Positions 52,602 through 61,571 of a DNA stretch of 64,000 bases are shown in pieces. The stretch covers positions 521,001 to 585,000 of the forward strand of contig JADJOT010000002.1 of assembly GCA_016713625.1 (NCBI GenBank). The letters run 5' to 3'. A program made the translations under genes and the position numbers. The stretch's first letter is position 1; each line of letters begins with the position of its first letter. Origin of the DNA: Candidatus Accumulibacter affinis. GTDB lineage: Bacteria > Pseudomonadota > Gammaproteobacteria > Burkholderiales > Rhodocyclaceae. Below the pieces are notes generated by a model. The model saw only the letters and a list, made by a program, of their open reading frames with translations. It was not told the origin of the DNA and did no database searches.

Positions 52602-53714
52602 ATGCCTCACCGAGTTCTCAAGGTCCCCGAGCGGGGAATGATCGACGCCTACGAGGGCCTGCTCGCAGCGCGCAACTTCCGGGCTGACGCCGCGCAACGC
52701 GCGGCTGCCGATCGCCTGCAGCGCCTCTACTACGACCTGCTGTCGTTCAAGGTCGGGCGCCGCAACACTTTGCGGCGTGTGTTTGCCCCGCCACAAGTCC
52801 CGCGTGGCGTTTATTTCTGGGGCGGCGTTGGGCGAGGCAAGAGCTTTCTGATGGACTGCTTTTACGATGCAGTGCCCTACCGTCGCAAGCGGCGGATTCA
52901 CTTCCACGCCTTCATGCATGGGGTGCATCAGCAGTTGAATGAACTCAAGGGCGAGAGTGATCCACTGCTGCGGGTGGCCGAACGGATCGCTACCGAGCTG
53001 CGGCTGCTCTGTTTCGATGAGTTCCACGTTTCCGACATCGCTGATGCGATGATCCTCGGCCGCCTGCTCGAAGCGCTGTTCACGCGCGGCGTGGTTTTCG
53101 TAATGACTTCCAACTATCCACCTGACCGGCTGTATCCCAACGGCCTGCAACGCGAGAACTTCCTGCCGACGATCGCTCTGATCAAGTCGCATCTGGACGT
53201 GCTGGAGATCGACGCCGGTGTCGATTATCGGCTGCGTACCCTCGAGCAGGTCGAGATCTTTCATTACCCGGCCGACGCCGCTGCCGAGCTGAAAATGGCC
53301 GAGTATTTTGCCGCGATGGCCGGCAGCGAAGGGGCGCAGGCCGGTAGTGTCGAGATTCTCGGGCGCGCGATTCCCACCCAGCGGCGCGGCAATGGCGTGA
53401 TCTGGTTCGACTTCAAGTCACTGTGCGGTGGCCCACGCTCGCAGAACGACTACCTCGAACTCGCGCGCGGCTATCACACGGTGCTGCTCTCGGCAATTCC
53501 CCGGATGTCGGCGAGCATGTCATCGGAAGCCCGGCGTTTCACCTGGCTGGTCGACATTTTCTACGATCACAAGGTCAAGCTGATCGTCACCGCCGATTGC
53601 GGTCCGGACAGCCTGTACACACAGGGCACGCAGGCCAGCGAGTTCTTTCGCACGGCCAGTCGTCTGACCGAGATGCGTTCGCGCGAGTATCTCGGTTTGC
53701 CGCATCTGTCATGA
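52602..53714 (+). CDS. zapE: Cell division protein ZapE (AFG1-like ATPase)
   Basis: A 370-residue AFG1-family ATPase. Walker A (GGVGRGKS, residues 74-81), a DEF-type Walker B (LLCFDEFHVSDIADAMILGRLLEALF), MTSNYPPDRLYPNGL and the C-terminal FTWLVDIFYDHKVKLIVTAD. ZapE affects Z-ring stability in E. coli. Upstream in-frame starts reach 52473, but the family starts near the chosen MPHRVLK. Its stop overlaps the next start (ATGA). Confidence 0.93.
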   Translation: MPHRVLKVPERGMIDAYEGLLAARNFRADAAQRAAADRLQRLYYDLLSFKVGRRNTLRRVFAPPQVPRGVYFWGGVGRGKSFLMDCFYDAVPYRRKRRIHFHAFMHGVHQQLNELKGESDPLLRVAERIATELRLLCFDEFHVSDIADAMILGRLLEALFTRGVVFVMTSNYPPDRLYPNGLQRENFLPTIALIKSHLDVLEIDAGVDYRLRTLEQVEIFHYPADAAAELKMAEYFAAMAGSEGAQAGSVEILGRAIPTQRRGNGVIWFDFKSLCGGPRSQNDYLELARGYHTVLLSAIPRMSASMSSEARRFTWLVDIFYDHKVKLIVTADCGPDSLYTQGTQASEFFRTASRLTEMRSREYLGLPHLS

Positions 53715-54460
53715 GCAGCGCGCTGCGCGCGCTTGCCGGCGACGGGCGATGGCTGCTGATGTTGCTTGTTGGAGGTCTGCCCGTTCTTGCTGCCGCGCAG
53801 CAGGAGATGGAGATCATTGCGCTACGGCACCGTACGCTCGAGCAGCTGCTGCCGACGCTGCAACCCTTGCTCGAACCCGGGGGAACGATTTCCGGGATGA
53901 ACGATCAGTTGATCCTGCGCGCCTCGCCGCGCAATCGTGAACAAATCCGGCGGGCGCTGGCAGCGATCGATACGCCGGCGCGACGGCTACTGATCCGAGT
54001 CAGCCAGCATCGCGATAGCAGCGTCGCCGCGTCGACGTACGAGCGGCGCGGCTCGCAGGCCATCGGCAGCACGCAGGTGGTGCAGGTGATCGAAGGTGGG
54101 CGCGCCTTGATTCAGGTCGGGCAATCGCTGCCGGTGCCCTTGCAGCGGGTGGCGATCGGGCCGCGCGGCGTGCTGATCAACGAAGGCATCATCTATCGCG
54201 ATCTCGGGCAGGGCTTCTACGCCGTACCGCGGGTTGTCGGCCAGCGGGTGACCGTGGAGATCAGCCCGCAGTTCGATTCGCCGGGCGGTTACCGCGGCAG
54301 CATTGATACACAGCGGCTGACGACGACGGTCTCAGGCCGCCTCGGCGAGTGGCTTGAACTTGGCGGCAGCAGTCAACAGACCGGACTCAGCGAGCCTGGA
54401 AGCGTGCAGAGCGGTAGCGACTGGCGCAGCGTCTGGCTGCTGGTCGAGGAACTGCCCTGA
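53711..54460 (+). CDS. Secretin N-domain-like (NolW-type) exported protein
   Basis: A 249-residue protein with an N-terminal signal sequence (hydrophobic WLLMLLVGGLPVLAAAQQ). A secretin N0/N1-type segment follows (IIALRHRTLEQLLPTLQPLLEPGGTISGMNDQLILRASPRNREQIRRALAAIDTPARRLLIRV), as in type II secretion or pilus secretins. The C-terminal part lacks the secretin beta-barrel. It may be a small periplasmic accessory; partners are unknown. It is co-translated with zapE through ATGA. Confidence 0.75.
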   Translation: MSSALRALAGDGRWLLMLLVGGLPVLAAAQQEMEIIALRHRTLEQLLPTLQPLLEPGGTISGMNDQLILRASPRNREQIRRALAAIDTPARRLLIRVSQHRDSSVAASTYERRGSQAIGSTQVVQVIEGGRALIQVGQSLPVPLQRVAIGPRGVLINEGIIYRDLGQGFYAVPRVVGQRVTVEISPQFDSPGGYRGSIDTQRLTTTVSGRLGEWLELGGSSQQTGLSEPGSVQSGSDWRSVWLLVEELP

Positions 54461-54483
54461 AGCGCGGCACCCGCGCAGACCGG

Positions 54484-55434
54484 CTAGAACATCTCCAGAT
54501 CGACACAAAAACGGTTGCCACCTGCGGCGCGTGCCGCGATGAGCAGCGACTGCACGCGTTCAATCAGCGCCGCGACATCCTCGCCACCGTATTCGGTCAC
54601 CCCGCCGCTGATCGTCAGCCGCGGCTCGCCTTCACGCCAATGCGTCGCATCCACCAGCTCGCGCAAACGTTCGAGCCCGATCACCGCATCGCTGACGCGC
54701 ACGTTGGGCAGAATCAGCAGGAAGTCATCGGCTCCAAAGCGACCGACCATGTCAAACTCGCGCAGACTTCTGCCCAGCAGTTGGCCCAGTTCGCCGAGCA
54801 CGCGCTCGCCGGCTGGCGATCCATTCGCTGCGCAAAGAACGGCGAAGTCGTCGATGGAAATCAGGGCCAACGCAAACGGTGTGCCGTAACGGCGCGCACG
54901 GCGAGTTTCGTCATCGAGCAAGAGCGAGATGTAGCGCCGGTTGAATACCTCGGTGAGCGGGTCGTGCGTCGGCAGCTGCCGGCTTTCGTTGGCTAGCGGG
55001 CTGTAGCGGCTCAGATCCGCCAGCGTCAGGAGGACACGTCGCAGGCCGCCATCATCGGCAAATACCGGGAAGGCGCTCACCTTGCACCAGGTGCAGGTAC
55101 CCGAAGCATCATTTCTGATGCCGATGGCCCGCTGCAGAATTGCTTGGCGGGTCTGCAGAACCTGCGTTTCTGGCCGACCAGCGATCCCCAACGGCTGACC
55201 GTTTTCGTCTTGCCATACGCCGGACGCATCTGCCAGAAGAGCGCTAGCTCGGGTATTGCGCAGATGCACAGAACCTGTCGGGGTGAACACCAGCAGACCA
55301 ATATTGAGACCGTCAAGCAGGGCGGCGTAATTCCCGATTTCGACATCATCGGCACGCAGATCGACGAGCGGCAGGCGAGGTGGACTACTAGGGATATCCA
55401 CAGGCATCGGAGGTGAGACCAATAATGCCCACAT
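54484..55434 (-). CDS. PAS-GGDEF domain protein with degenerate active site
   Basis: A 316-residue protein. Residues about 35-145 look like a PAS-type sensor (NYAALLDGLNIGLLVFTPTGSVHLRNTRASALLADASG). The C-terminal GGDEF domain begins PLTEVFNRRYIS and carries FGADDFLLIL where active enzymes have GG(D/E)EF. The inhibitory c-di-GMP site RxxD is kept (REFD, five residues before). The changed signature suggests weak or no diguanylate cyclase activity and a possible role as a c-di-GMP receptor. No membrane segment is seen. Confidence 0.85.
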   Translation of the reverse strand: MWALLVSPPMPVDIPSSPPRLPLVDLRADDVEIGNYAALLDGLNIGLLVFTPTGSVHLRNTRASALLADASGVWQDENGQPLGIAGRPETQVLQTRQAILQRAIGIRNDASGTCTWCKVSAFPVFADDGGLRRVLLTLADLSRYSPLANESRQLPTHDPLTEVFNRRYISLLLDDETRRARRYGTPFALALISIDDFAVLCAANGSPAGERVLGELGQLLGRSLREFDMVGRFGADDFLLILPNVRVSDAVIGLERLRELVDATHWREGEPRLTISGGVTEYGGEDVAALIERVQSLLIAARAAGGNRFCVDLEMF

Positions 55435-55508
55435 GTTAACCCAGAATTATCTCCTGCGCGCATCATTACAAAACTGATTTTACTATGGTTTTAACCCGGA
55501 ACTGAGCG

Positions 55509-56792
55509 TCACACAGCAGCCAGCGCCTGCTCCAGATCGGCGATCAGATCGTCGATATGCTCGATCCCCACCGAGAGGCGAATCATTTCCTCGGAGACCC
55601 CCGCCTTGGCCAGTTCTGCCGGCGCCAACTGGCGGTGAGTCGTCGATGCCGGATGGCAGGCGAGCGACTTGGCGTCGCCGATGTTGACCAGTCGCGTGAA
55701 CAACTGCAGGGCATCCTGAAAGCGGGCGCCCCCCTCCGCGCCGCTGCAGTCAGTGCCCTTGACACCGAAGGTGAGGATCCCCGAGGCCTTGCCGCCCATG
55801 TACTTCTGGATCAGGGAGTGGTCCGGATGATCGGGTAGTCCGGCATAATTGACCCATGCCACCTTGGCGTGGCTTTGCAGGTAAGCGGCGACTTTTTCGG
55901 CGTTGGCGCAGATGCGGTCCATACGCAGCGGCAGTGTTTCCAGACCCTGCAGAATCAGGAAGCTGTTGAAAGGCGAGATGGCCGCACCCATGTTGCGCAG
56001 CGGCACGACGCGCGCCCGTCCGATGTAGGCGGCCGGACCGAGGGCTTCGGTGTAAACCACGCCGTGATAGGACACGTCGGGTTCGTTGAGGCGCTTGAAT
56101 TTCGCCTTGTGCTCGGCCCAGGGAAAGCGCCCGCTATCAACGATCATGCCGCCGATCGAGTTGCCATGGCCGCCGATGTACTTGGTCAGCGAGTGCACGA
56201 CGATGTCGGCGCCATGCTCGAAGGGACGGCACAGGTAGGGCGAGGGAACGGTGTTGTCGACGATCAGCGGCACGCCGTGGCGATGGGCAATCTCGGCGAG
56301 CTGCTCGAAGTCGGTAACGTTGCCGAGCGGATTGCCGACTGATTCGCAAAAAAGGGCCTTGGTCTTACCGTTGATCAGCCTTTCAAAGCTGGCTGGATCC
56401 GCGTGGCTGGCGAAGCGCACCTCGATCCCATATTGCGGCAGAGTGTGGGCGAAGAGATTGTAGGTACCGCCATACAGAGTCGATGCCGAAATGATGTTGT
56501 CGCCGGCTTCGGCAATGGTCATGATCGCGTAGGTGATCGCCGCCTGGCCCGAGGCCAGGGCCAGTCCGCCGATGCCGCCTTCCATCGCGGCAACGCGCTT
56601 TTCCAGGACATCCTGGGTCGGATTCATGATTCGCGTGTAGATGTTGCCGACCACCTTGAGGTCGAACAGATCGGCAGCGTGCTGGGTACTGTCGAAGGAA
56701 TACGCAGTGGTCTGGTAAATCGGCACGGCGACTGCCTTGGTCGTCGGTTCGGGACGGTAACCCGCGTGGACGGCGAGGGTTTCGAGTTTCAT
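55509..56792 (-). CDS. metY: O-acetylhomoserine sulfhydrylase / aminocarboxypropyltransferase
   Basis: A 427-residue PLP enzyme of the Cys/Met metabolism family. The Schiff-base lysine is K204 in VVHSLTKYIGGHG, with YTRIMNPTQDVLEKRVAAMEGG and SGQAAITYAI in the N-terminal half. The extra internal segment and length fit MetY rather than cystathionine gamma-synthase. It forms homocysteine (or cysteine) from O-acetylhomoserine and sulfide. A TauE/SafE permease gene lies behind it on the same strand, 1.2 kb away. Confidence 0.92.
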   Translation of the reverse strand: MKLETLAVHAGYRPEPTTKAVAVPIYQTTAYSFDSTQHAADLFDLKVVGNIYTRIMNPTQDVLEKRVAAMEGGIGGLALASGQAAITYAIMTIAEAGDNIISASTLYGGTYNLFAHTLPQYGIEVRFASHADPASFERLINGKTKALFCESVGNPLGNVTDFEQLAEIAHRHGVPLIVDNTVPSPYLCRPFEHGADIVVHSLTKYIGGHGNSIGGMIVDSGRFPWAEHKAKFKRLNEPDVSYHGVVYTEALGPAAYIGRARVVPLRNMGAAISPFNSFLILQGLETLPLRMDRICANAEKVAAYLQSHAKVAWVNYAGLPDHPDHSLIQKYMGGKASGILTFGVKGTDCSGAEGGARFQDALQLFTRLVNIGDAKSLACHPASTTHRQLAPAELAKAGVSEEMIRLSVGIEHIDDLIADLEQALAAV

Positions 56793-57015
56793 GCAGATTC
56801 TCCCTTGGTGATTGGCGTGCTGTCTGGACAGGCGTGAATCTTAACACTTCGGATTGCCGCTGTCGGAGCGCCGCCTTGGCCAAAGTGCAATGAGCTTCAG
56901 CCGTCTCGTTAGCTGCACGACCGCTCCGCTTGCTACCGGCCGCAGCGAAAGTCGCCGGCCGGGATTCGCATCCGCTGGCCGACAGCGCCTGGGCACGGCG
57001 CACGATAAAGCACAG
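56793..57015. other. Intergenic interval
   Basis: About 220 bp upstream of metY and downstream of the permease gene. I see no gene and no clear terminator. Confidence 0.5.
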
Positions 57016-57843
57016 TCAGCCCTTGCCGATGAAGAGCCCCCACAACATCTTGGCCGCCAGCACGATCAGAAGGCCGGCGAAGACGCGCTTCAAGGTGGCC
57101 ACCGGCAGGCTGTGCGCCAGCTTTGCCCCCAGCGGTGCCGTCAACATGCTCGACGGCACCAGCCAGATGCAGGCCGGCAGATAGACGTAACCCAGACTCC
57201 ATTCGGGAAGTCCCGGATGCCCCCAGCCGTTGAAGATATAGCCCAGGGAGCCGCCCACCGCGATCGGGAAACCGATCGCTGCCGACGTGCCGATGGCATT
57301 CTGTACGCGCACGTTGCACCAGGTAAGAAAAGGCACGGTAAGCGATCCGCCACCGATCGCGACCAGTGCCGATAGTGCGCCGATGCCGCTACCAACGGCA
57401 AAGACGCCGCCGGCGCCCGGCAACTCTCGAGCAGGCCTGGGCTTGAGATTGAAGATCATCTGCACGGCGACCAGGCAGACGAAAGCCGTGAAAAAAATCG
57501 CCAGCGGTTTGGCTGGCACAGTCGAAGCGAAGAGGGTGCCCAGCAGCGTCCCGACGAGAATCCCTGGCGTGATCTGGGCAACGATTCTCCATAGCACCGC
57601 GCCATGCCGGTGGTGCGCACGCAGACTGGCCAGCGAGGTGAACAGGATCGCCGCCATCGACGTGCCGAGTGCCAGCTGGAGCACCTCGGCAGGCGGGAAG
57701 CCCGCCTGCGCAGCGAACATCATGGTCAGGGTCGGTACCATCACCAGTCCGCCGCCGATGCCGAGCATGCCGGCGAAGAAACCGGTAAATAGACCCAGCA
57801 CAATATATGCCAGCCACCAGACCAAGCCGAACTCCCCCCTCAA
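57016..57843 (-). CDS. TauE/SafE family sulfite/anion exporter
   Basis: A 275-residue inner-membrane protein with seven or eight helices. The family signature appears twice in related halves: GLFTGFFAGMLGIGGGLVMVPTL near the N-terminus and ALSALVAIGGGSLTVPFLTW in the middle. The family exports sulfite or organosulfonates; the substrate here is not known. It is 49 bp downstream of rfbD on the same strand and may be its read-through neighbour. Confidence 0.87.
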   Translation of the reverse strand: MRGEFGLVWWLAYIVLGLFTGFFAGMLGIGGGLVMVPTLTMMFAAQAGFPPAEVLQLALGTSMAAILFTSLASLRAHHRHGAVLWRIVAQITPGILVGTLLGTLFASTVPAKPLAIFFTAFVCLVAVQMIFNLKPRPARELPGAGGVFAVGSGIGALSALVAIGGGSLTVPFLTWCNVRVQNAIGTSAAIGFPIAVGGSLGYIFNGWGHPGLPEWSLGYVYLPACIWLVPSSMLTAPLGAKLAHSLPVATLKRVFAGLLIVLAAKMLWGLFIGKG

Positions 57844-57892
57844 GAATTGCGTGCGTCGCCGTGTCAGGCAAGCGCCGCGTTAGCGCTAGTGG

Positions 57893-58789
57893 CTACTGCC
57901 CGAGAATCTCCATCAGCATGCGGTCCACACCCAGCTGCCAGTCCGGCAGGATCAGGTCAAAGGCGGCCTGCAGCTTGTGCGTATCGAGACGGGAGTTGTG
58001 CGGACGGGGCGCGGGCACCGGGTAGGCGCTGCTTGGCACGGCGGTGATTGCCTCGGGCGCGACGCGGATCGCCTGACCGGCCTGGCGGGCATACTCGATG
58101 ACGTGCCGCGCGTAACCGTGCCAGCTGGTCTCTCCCCCGGGCACCAGGTGGTAAAGCCCCGCCAGATCGGGGCACTGCCGGGCACTGCGGATGGCGTGTG
58201 CGGTGACATCGGCGAGCAACTCGGCTCCGGTGGGTGCGCCGATCTGGTCAGCGACGACCTGCAGTTGATCGCGCTCGCTCGCCAGACGCAACATGGTGCG
58301 GGCAAAATTGTTGCCGCGCGCAGCAAATACCCAACTGGTGCGGAAGATCAGGTGCCTGGCGCAGCGGGCTGCCGCCTGTTCACCGGCGAGCTTGCTCCGC
58401 CCATAGACACCGAGTGGGCCGGTCGGGTCGCCTTCTCGCCACGGCGTGGTACCACTACCGTCAAACACGTAGTCGGTCGAGTAATGAACCAGCCAGGAAC
58501 CCAAACGGTCGGCTTCCTCGGCCAGTACACCGGGAGCAAGGGCGTTGATGGTGGTCGCCAGTTCGGGTTCCGACTCGGCCTTGTCGACTGCCGTATGGGC
58601 GGCGGCGTTGACGATGACGTCCGGAGCGACGGCCCGCACGCATGTCGCGAGACCGGCGAGATTGGTGAAGTCGCCACACAGGCTGCCGTCGCCTGCGTGA
58701 TCGAGGGCGACGATCTGGCCGAGCGGGGCCAGACTGCGCTGCAGCTCCCAGCCGACCTGTCCGCGTTTCCCGAAGAGAAGGATTTTCAT
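57893..58789 (-). CDS. rfbD: dTDP-4-dehydrorhamnose reductase
   Basis: A 298-residue short-chain dehydrogenase-like enzyme. N-terminal nucleotide loop LLFGKRGQVGWEL, STDYVFDGSG, and catalytic YGRSK motif. It makes dTDP-L-rhamnose, an O-antigen/exopolysaccharide sugar. The ATG at 58789 overlaps the rfbB stop by 4 bp and suits the family start (MKILLFGKRGQVG), so an upstream start at 58879 is rejected. Confidence 0.94.
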   Translation of the reverse strand: MKILLFGKRGQVGWELQRSLAPLGQIVALDHAGDGSLCGDFTNLAGLATCVRAVAPDVIVNAAAHTAVDKAESEPELATTINALAPGVLAEEADRLGSWLVHYSTDYVFDGSGTTPWREGDPTGPLGVYGRSKLAGEQAAARCARHLIFRTSWVFAARGNNFARTMLRLASERDQLQVVADQIGAPTGAELLADVTAHAIRSARQCPDLAGLYHLVPGGETSWHGYARHVIEYARQAGQAIRVAPEAITAVPSSAYPVPAPRPHNSRLDTHKLQAAFDLILPDWQLGVDRMLMEILGQ

Positions 58790-59853
58790 GGCTGCCGTTC
58801 TCCATAGTTCTTCTCGACCCACTCGCGGTAGGCGCCGGACTGGACATTGCCCACCCAGTCCTGATTTTCGAGATACCATTGCACGGTCTTGCGGATACCA
58901 GTGGCGAAGGTTTCCGCGGGTTTCCAGCCAAGCTCCCGCTCGATCTTGCGAGCGTCGATGGCATAACGGCGATCGTGGCCGGGACGGTCGGTGACGTAGG
59001 TGATCTGTTGCTGGTAAGGTCTGCCGTCGGCACGCGGGCTAAGTTCATCGAGCAGCGCGCAAACCGTATGCACAATGTCGAGATTGGGTTTTTCGTTCCA
59101 GCCACCGACGTTATAGGTCTCGCCGGGGCTGCCGGCGTCGAGAACGCGCCGGATCGCACTGCAGTGGTCCTTGACGTAGAGCCAGTCGCGAATCTGCTGG
59201 CCGTCGCCGTACACCGGCAAGGGCTTGCCGGCAAGCGCATTGACGATCATCAGCGGGATCAGTTTTTCGGGGAAGTGGTAAGGCCCGTAGTTGTTCGAGC
59301 AGTTGGTGGTGAGCACCGGCAGGCCGTAGGTGTGGTGGTAGGCCCGCACCAGATGGTCGCTCGCGGCCTTGCTCGCGGAGTAAGGGCTGTTCGGCTCGTA
59401 GCGGTGGGTTTCGCTGAAGGCGGGCTCTTCCTTGCTTAGCGAACCATAGACCTCGTCAGTAGAAACGTGCAGAAAACGGAAGCGCTGCCCGGATTCTTCG
59501 GAGAGACCACTCCAGTAGCCACGGATTGCCTCGAGCAGGTGGAAAGTGCCGACGATATTGGTCTGGATGAAATCTTCCGGGCCGTGGATCGAACGATCAA
59601 CGTGGGATTCGGCAGCAAAGTTGATGATCGCGCGCGGTTGGTATTGCGCCAAAAGTCGCCGCGTCAGTTCGCTGTCGCCAATGTCGCCATGGACGAAGAC
59701 GTGCCGCTGGTCGTTGGCCAGAGAAGCAAGATTTTCCCGATTCCCGGCATAGGTCAGCTTGTCGAGGTTGATCACCGCCTCGTCACTTTGGGCCAGCCAG
59801 TCGAGTACAAAGTTGGCTCCGATAAAGCCGGCGCCGCCAGTAACCAGGATCAT
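58786..59853 (-). CDS. rfbB: dTDP-glucose 4,6-dehydratase
   Basis: A 355-residue NAD-dependent enzyme that converts dTDP-glucose to the 4-keto-6-deoxy sugar. It has VTGGAGFIGANF at the N-terminus, the STDEVYG catalytic segment, YSASKAASDHLV (Tyr and Lys), and the NNYGPYHFPEKLIPL stretch. It is co-translated with rfbD. The partner genes rfbA and rfbC are not in the window. Confidence 0.96.
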   Translation of the reverse strand: MILVTGGAGFIGANFVLDWLAQSDEAVINLDKLTYAGNRENLASLANDQRHVFVHGDIGDSELTRRLLAQYQPRAIINFAAESHVDRSIHGPEDFIQTNIVGTFHLLEAIRGYWSGLSEESGQRFRFLHVSTDEVYGSLSKEEPAFSETHRYEPNSPYSASKAASDHLVRAYHHTYGLPVLTTNCSNNYGPYHFPEKLIPLMIVNALAGKPLPVYGDGQQIRDWLYVKDHCSAIRRVLDAGSPGETYNVGGWNEKPNLDIVHTVCALLDELSPRADGRPYQQQITYVTDRPGHDRRYAIDARKIERELGWKPAETFATGIRKTVQWYLENQDWVGNVQSGAYREWVEKNYGERQP

Positions 59854-59938
59854 GCAGGAGACCTTTCAAAGAGTGCTGCGGGGGTAGATGGGGTGCCGCT
59901 CTCAAGCGGCGAAACATGGCGCACGTGAAGTGTCGGCC

Positions 59939-61360
59939 TTATCGGCCGTAGTTGTCCTCCAGGCGAACGATGTCGTCCTCGCCGAGATAGCTGCCGGACT
60001 GGACCTCAACGATCTCAAGGTCAATCTTGCCAGGGTTTTCCAGGCGATGGAGGACGCCAAGCGGAATATAGCTTGACTGGTTTTCGGATAGCAACAGGGT
60101 TTCATCGCCACAGGTGATCCTTGCCGTTCCCTTGACGACCACCCAGTGTTCAGCACGATGGTGATGTTTCTGGAGGCTCAGGCGGGCTCCGGGTTTCACC
60201 AGGATGCGTTTGACCTGATAGCGCGGACCATGCGCAACCCCTTCATAGCTGCCCCACGGGCGATGCACGACATGCCGGACCTCGGTTTCGCAACGGGCAG
60301 CGCCCTTCAATTCGTCGACCAGCATCTTCACTGCCTGCGCTTTCGACCTGTCGGCCACCAGCACCGCGTCCGGTGTGGCAATCACGATCAGATGATCGAC
60401 TCCCACCGTGGCCAGCAAGCGTCCTTCCGAGAACAGCACGCAATCGCGAGTGTCGACGCTGTGCACATCACCGCGCTGGGTGTTGCCATTCGCGCCAACC
60501 TGTCCGATGGAAGCCAGCGCATCCCAGGCGCCGATATCGTTCCAGCCGGCATCGAGCGGAATCACCACCCCGCGCGTCGTCCTTTCCATCACCGCGTAAT
60601 CGATCGAGTTCGCCGGGCTGGCAGCGAAGGCGACCGGATCGAGGCGCAGAAAGTCAAGATCGCGCCGCGCACTCGCCACCGCCGTCGCCACACAGGCGTG
60701 GATGGCTGGCGCGAATTGGTCCAATGCCGCGAGGTACGCGTCGGCGCGGAAAAGGAACATGCCGCTGTTCCAGAAGTACTCGCCCGAATCCAGATAGGCT
60801 TGCGCAGTTTGGGGATCGGGTTTTTCGACAAAACGCTCAAGCGCGTAGCCGCCGACCAGCGGCGCGCCCCGGCGGATATAACCGTAGCCGGTCTCCGGGC
60901 GATCCGGCACGACGCCGAAGGTGACCAGTGCGCCAGCCTGCGCGTGTGGAATGGCCGCCCTGACCGCGTCCTGGAAAGCCGCGACCTGGGTGATCACGTG
61001 GTCGGATGGTAGCACCAGCAACAGCGGTGGTGGATTTTCGCCGTCCTCGCAGAGCGCCTGTAACGCCGCCGCAGCGACCGCCGGCGCCGTATTGCGCGCT
61101 GCCGGCTCCAGCAGGATGTCGGCCGGCAGCCCGATTTCGAGAAACTGTTCGGCCACCAGGAAACGATGGTGTTCGTTGCCCACGGCAATCGCCAGACCGA
61201 GACCCGGCAAACCGTCGAGTCGTCGCAGCGTGTTCTGGAGTAGCGAAAAATCGTCCACCAGGCGCAGGAACTGCTTGGGATGATGCGTTCGCGAAAGCGG
61301 CCACAAACGGGTCCCGGAACCTCCACAGAGGACTACCGGACGAATCACAGGGGAGTTCAT
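59939..61360 (-). CDS. manC: Mannose-1-phosphate guanylyltransferase / mannose-6-phosphate isomerase
   Basis: A 473-residue bifunctional enzyme. The N-terminal nucleotidyltransferase has GGSGTRLWPLSR, DHVI and FVEKPD, and the C-terminal cupin domain (WGSYEGVAHG; LQKHHHRAEHWVVVKGTARIT) is the isomerase. It makes GDP-mannose for exopolysaccharide or LPS. It is 85 bp upstream of rfbB. algA/cpsB are other names for the same type. TATAAT on the minus strand at 61415-61420 is a possible -10. Confidence 0.93.
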   Translation of the reverse strand: MNSPVIRPVVLCGGSGTRLWPLSRTHHPKQFLRLVDDFSLLQNTLRRLDGLPGLGLAIAVGNEHHRFLVAEQFLEIGLPADILLEPAARNTAPAVAAAALQALCEDGENPPPLLLVLPSDHVITQVAAFQDAVRAAIPHAQAGALVTFGVVPDRPETGYGYIRRGAPLVGGYALERFVEKPDPQTAQAYLDSGEYFWNSGMFLFRADAYLAALDQFAPAIHACVATAVASARRDLDFLRLDPVAFAASPANSIDYAVMERTTRGVVIPLDAGWNDIGAWDALASIGQVGANGNTQRGDVHSVDTRDCVLFSEGRLLATVGVDHLIVIATPDAVLVADRSKAQAVKMLVDELKGAARCETEVRHVVHRPWGSYEGVAHGPRYQVKRILVKPGARLSLQKHHHRAEHWVVVKGTARITCGDETLLLSENQSSYIPLGVLHRLENPGKIDLEIVEVQSGSYLGEDDIVRLEDNYGR

Positions 61361-61498
61361 TTACCGCATCTCCAGGCAGGACCGACTCGCCGCGAACGGC
61401 TCGCAGGAGGCGGCATTATAGCGCTTCGAGGGTGCGCCAGCGGCGATTGCACCGCTGGCGCGGCTGCTGGCAGGCCGAGGTTGGCGAGCAACACCGAC

Positions 61499-61525
61499 TT
61501 GCGCCATCCTGCCTTCTTCTATAAT
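61499..61525 (+). promoter_or_regulatory. Possible promoter of waaC-waaA
   Basis: TTGCGC (61499-61504) and perfect TATAAT (61520-61525) are 15 bp apart, shorter than ideal. They lie about 47 bp before the waaC start. Confidence 0.45.
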
Positions 61526-61571
61526 GCGCAGTTGCCGGCTCGCGCCGGTCCTTCTCAACCCTGGCCCACCG

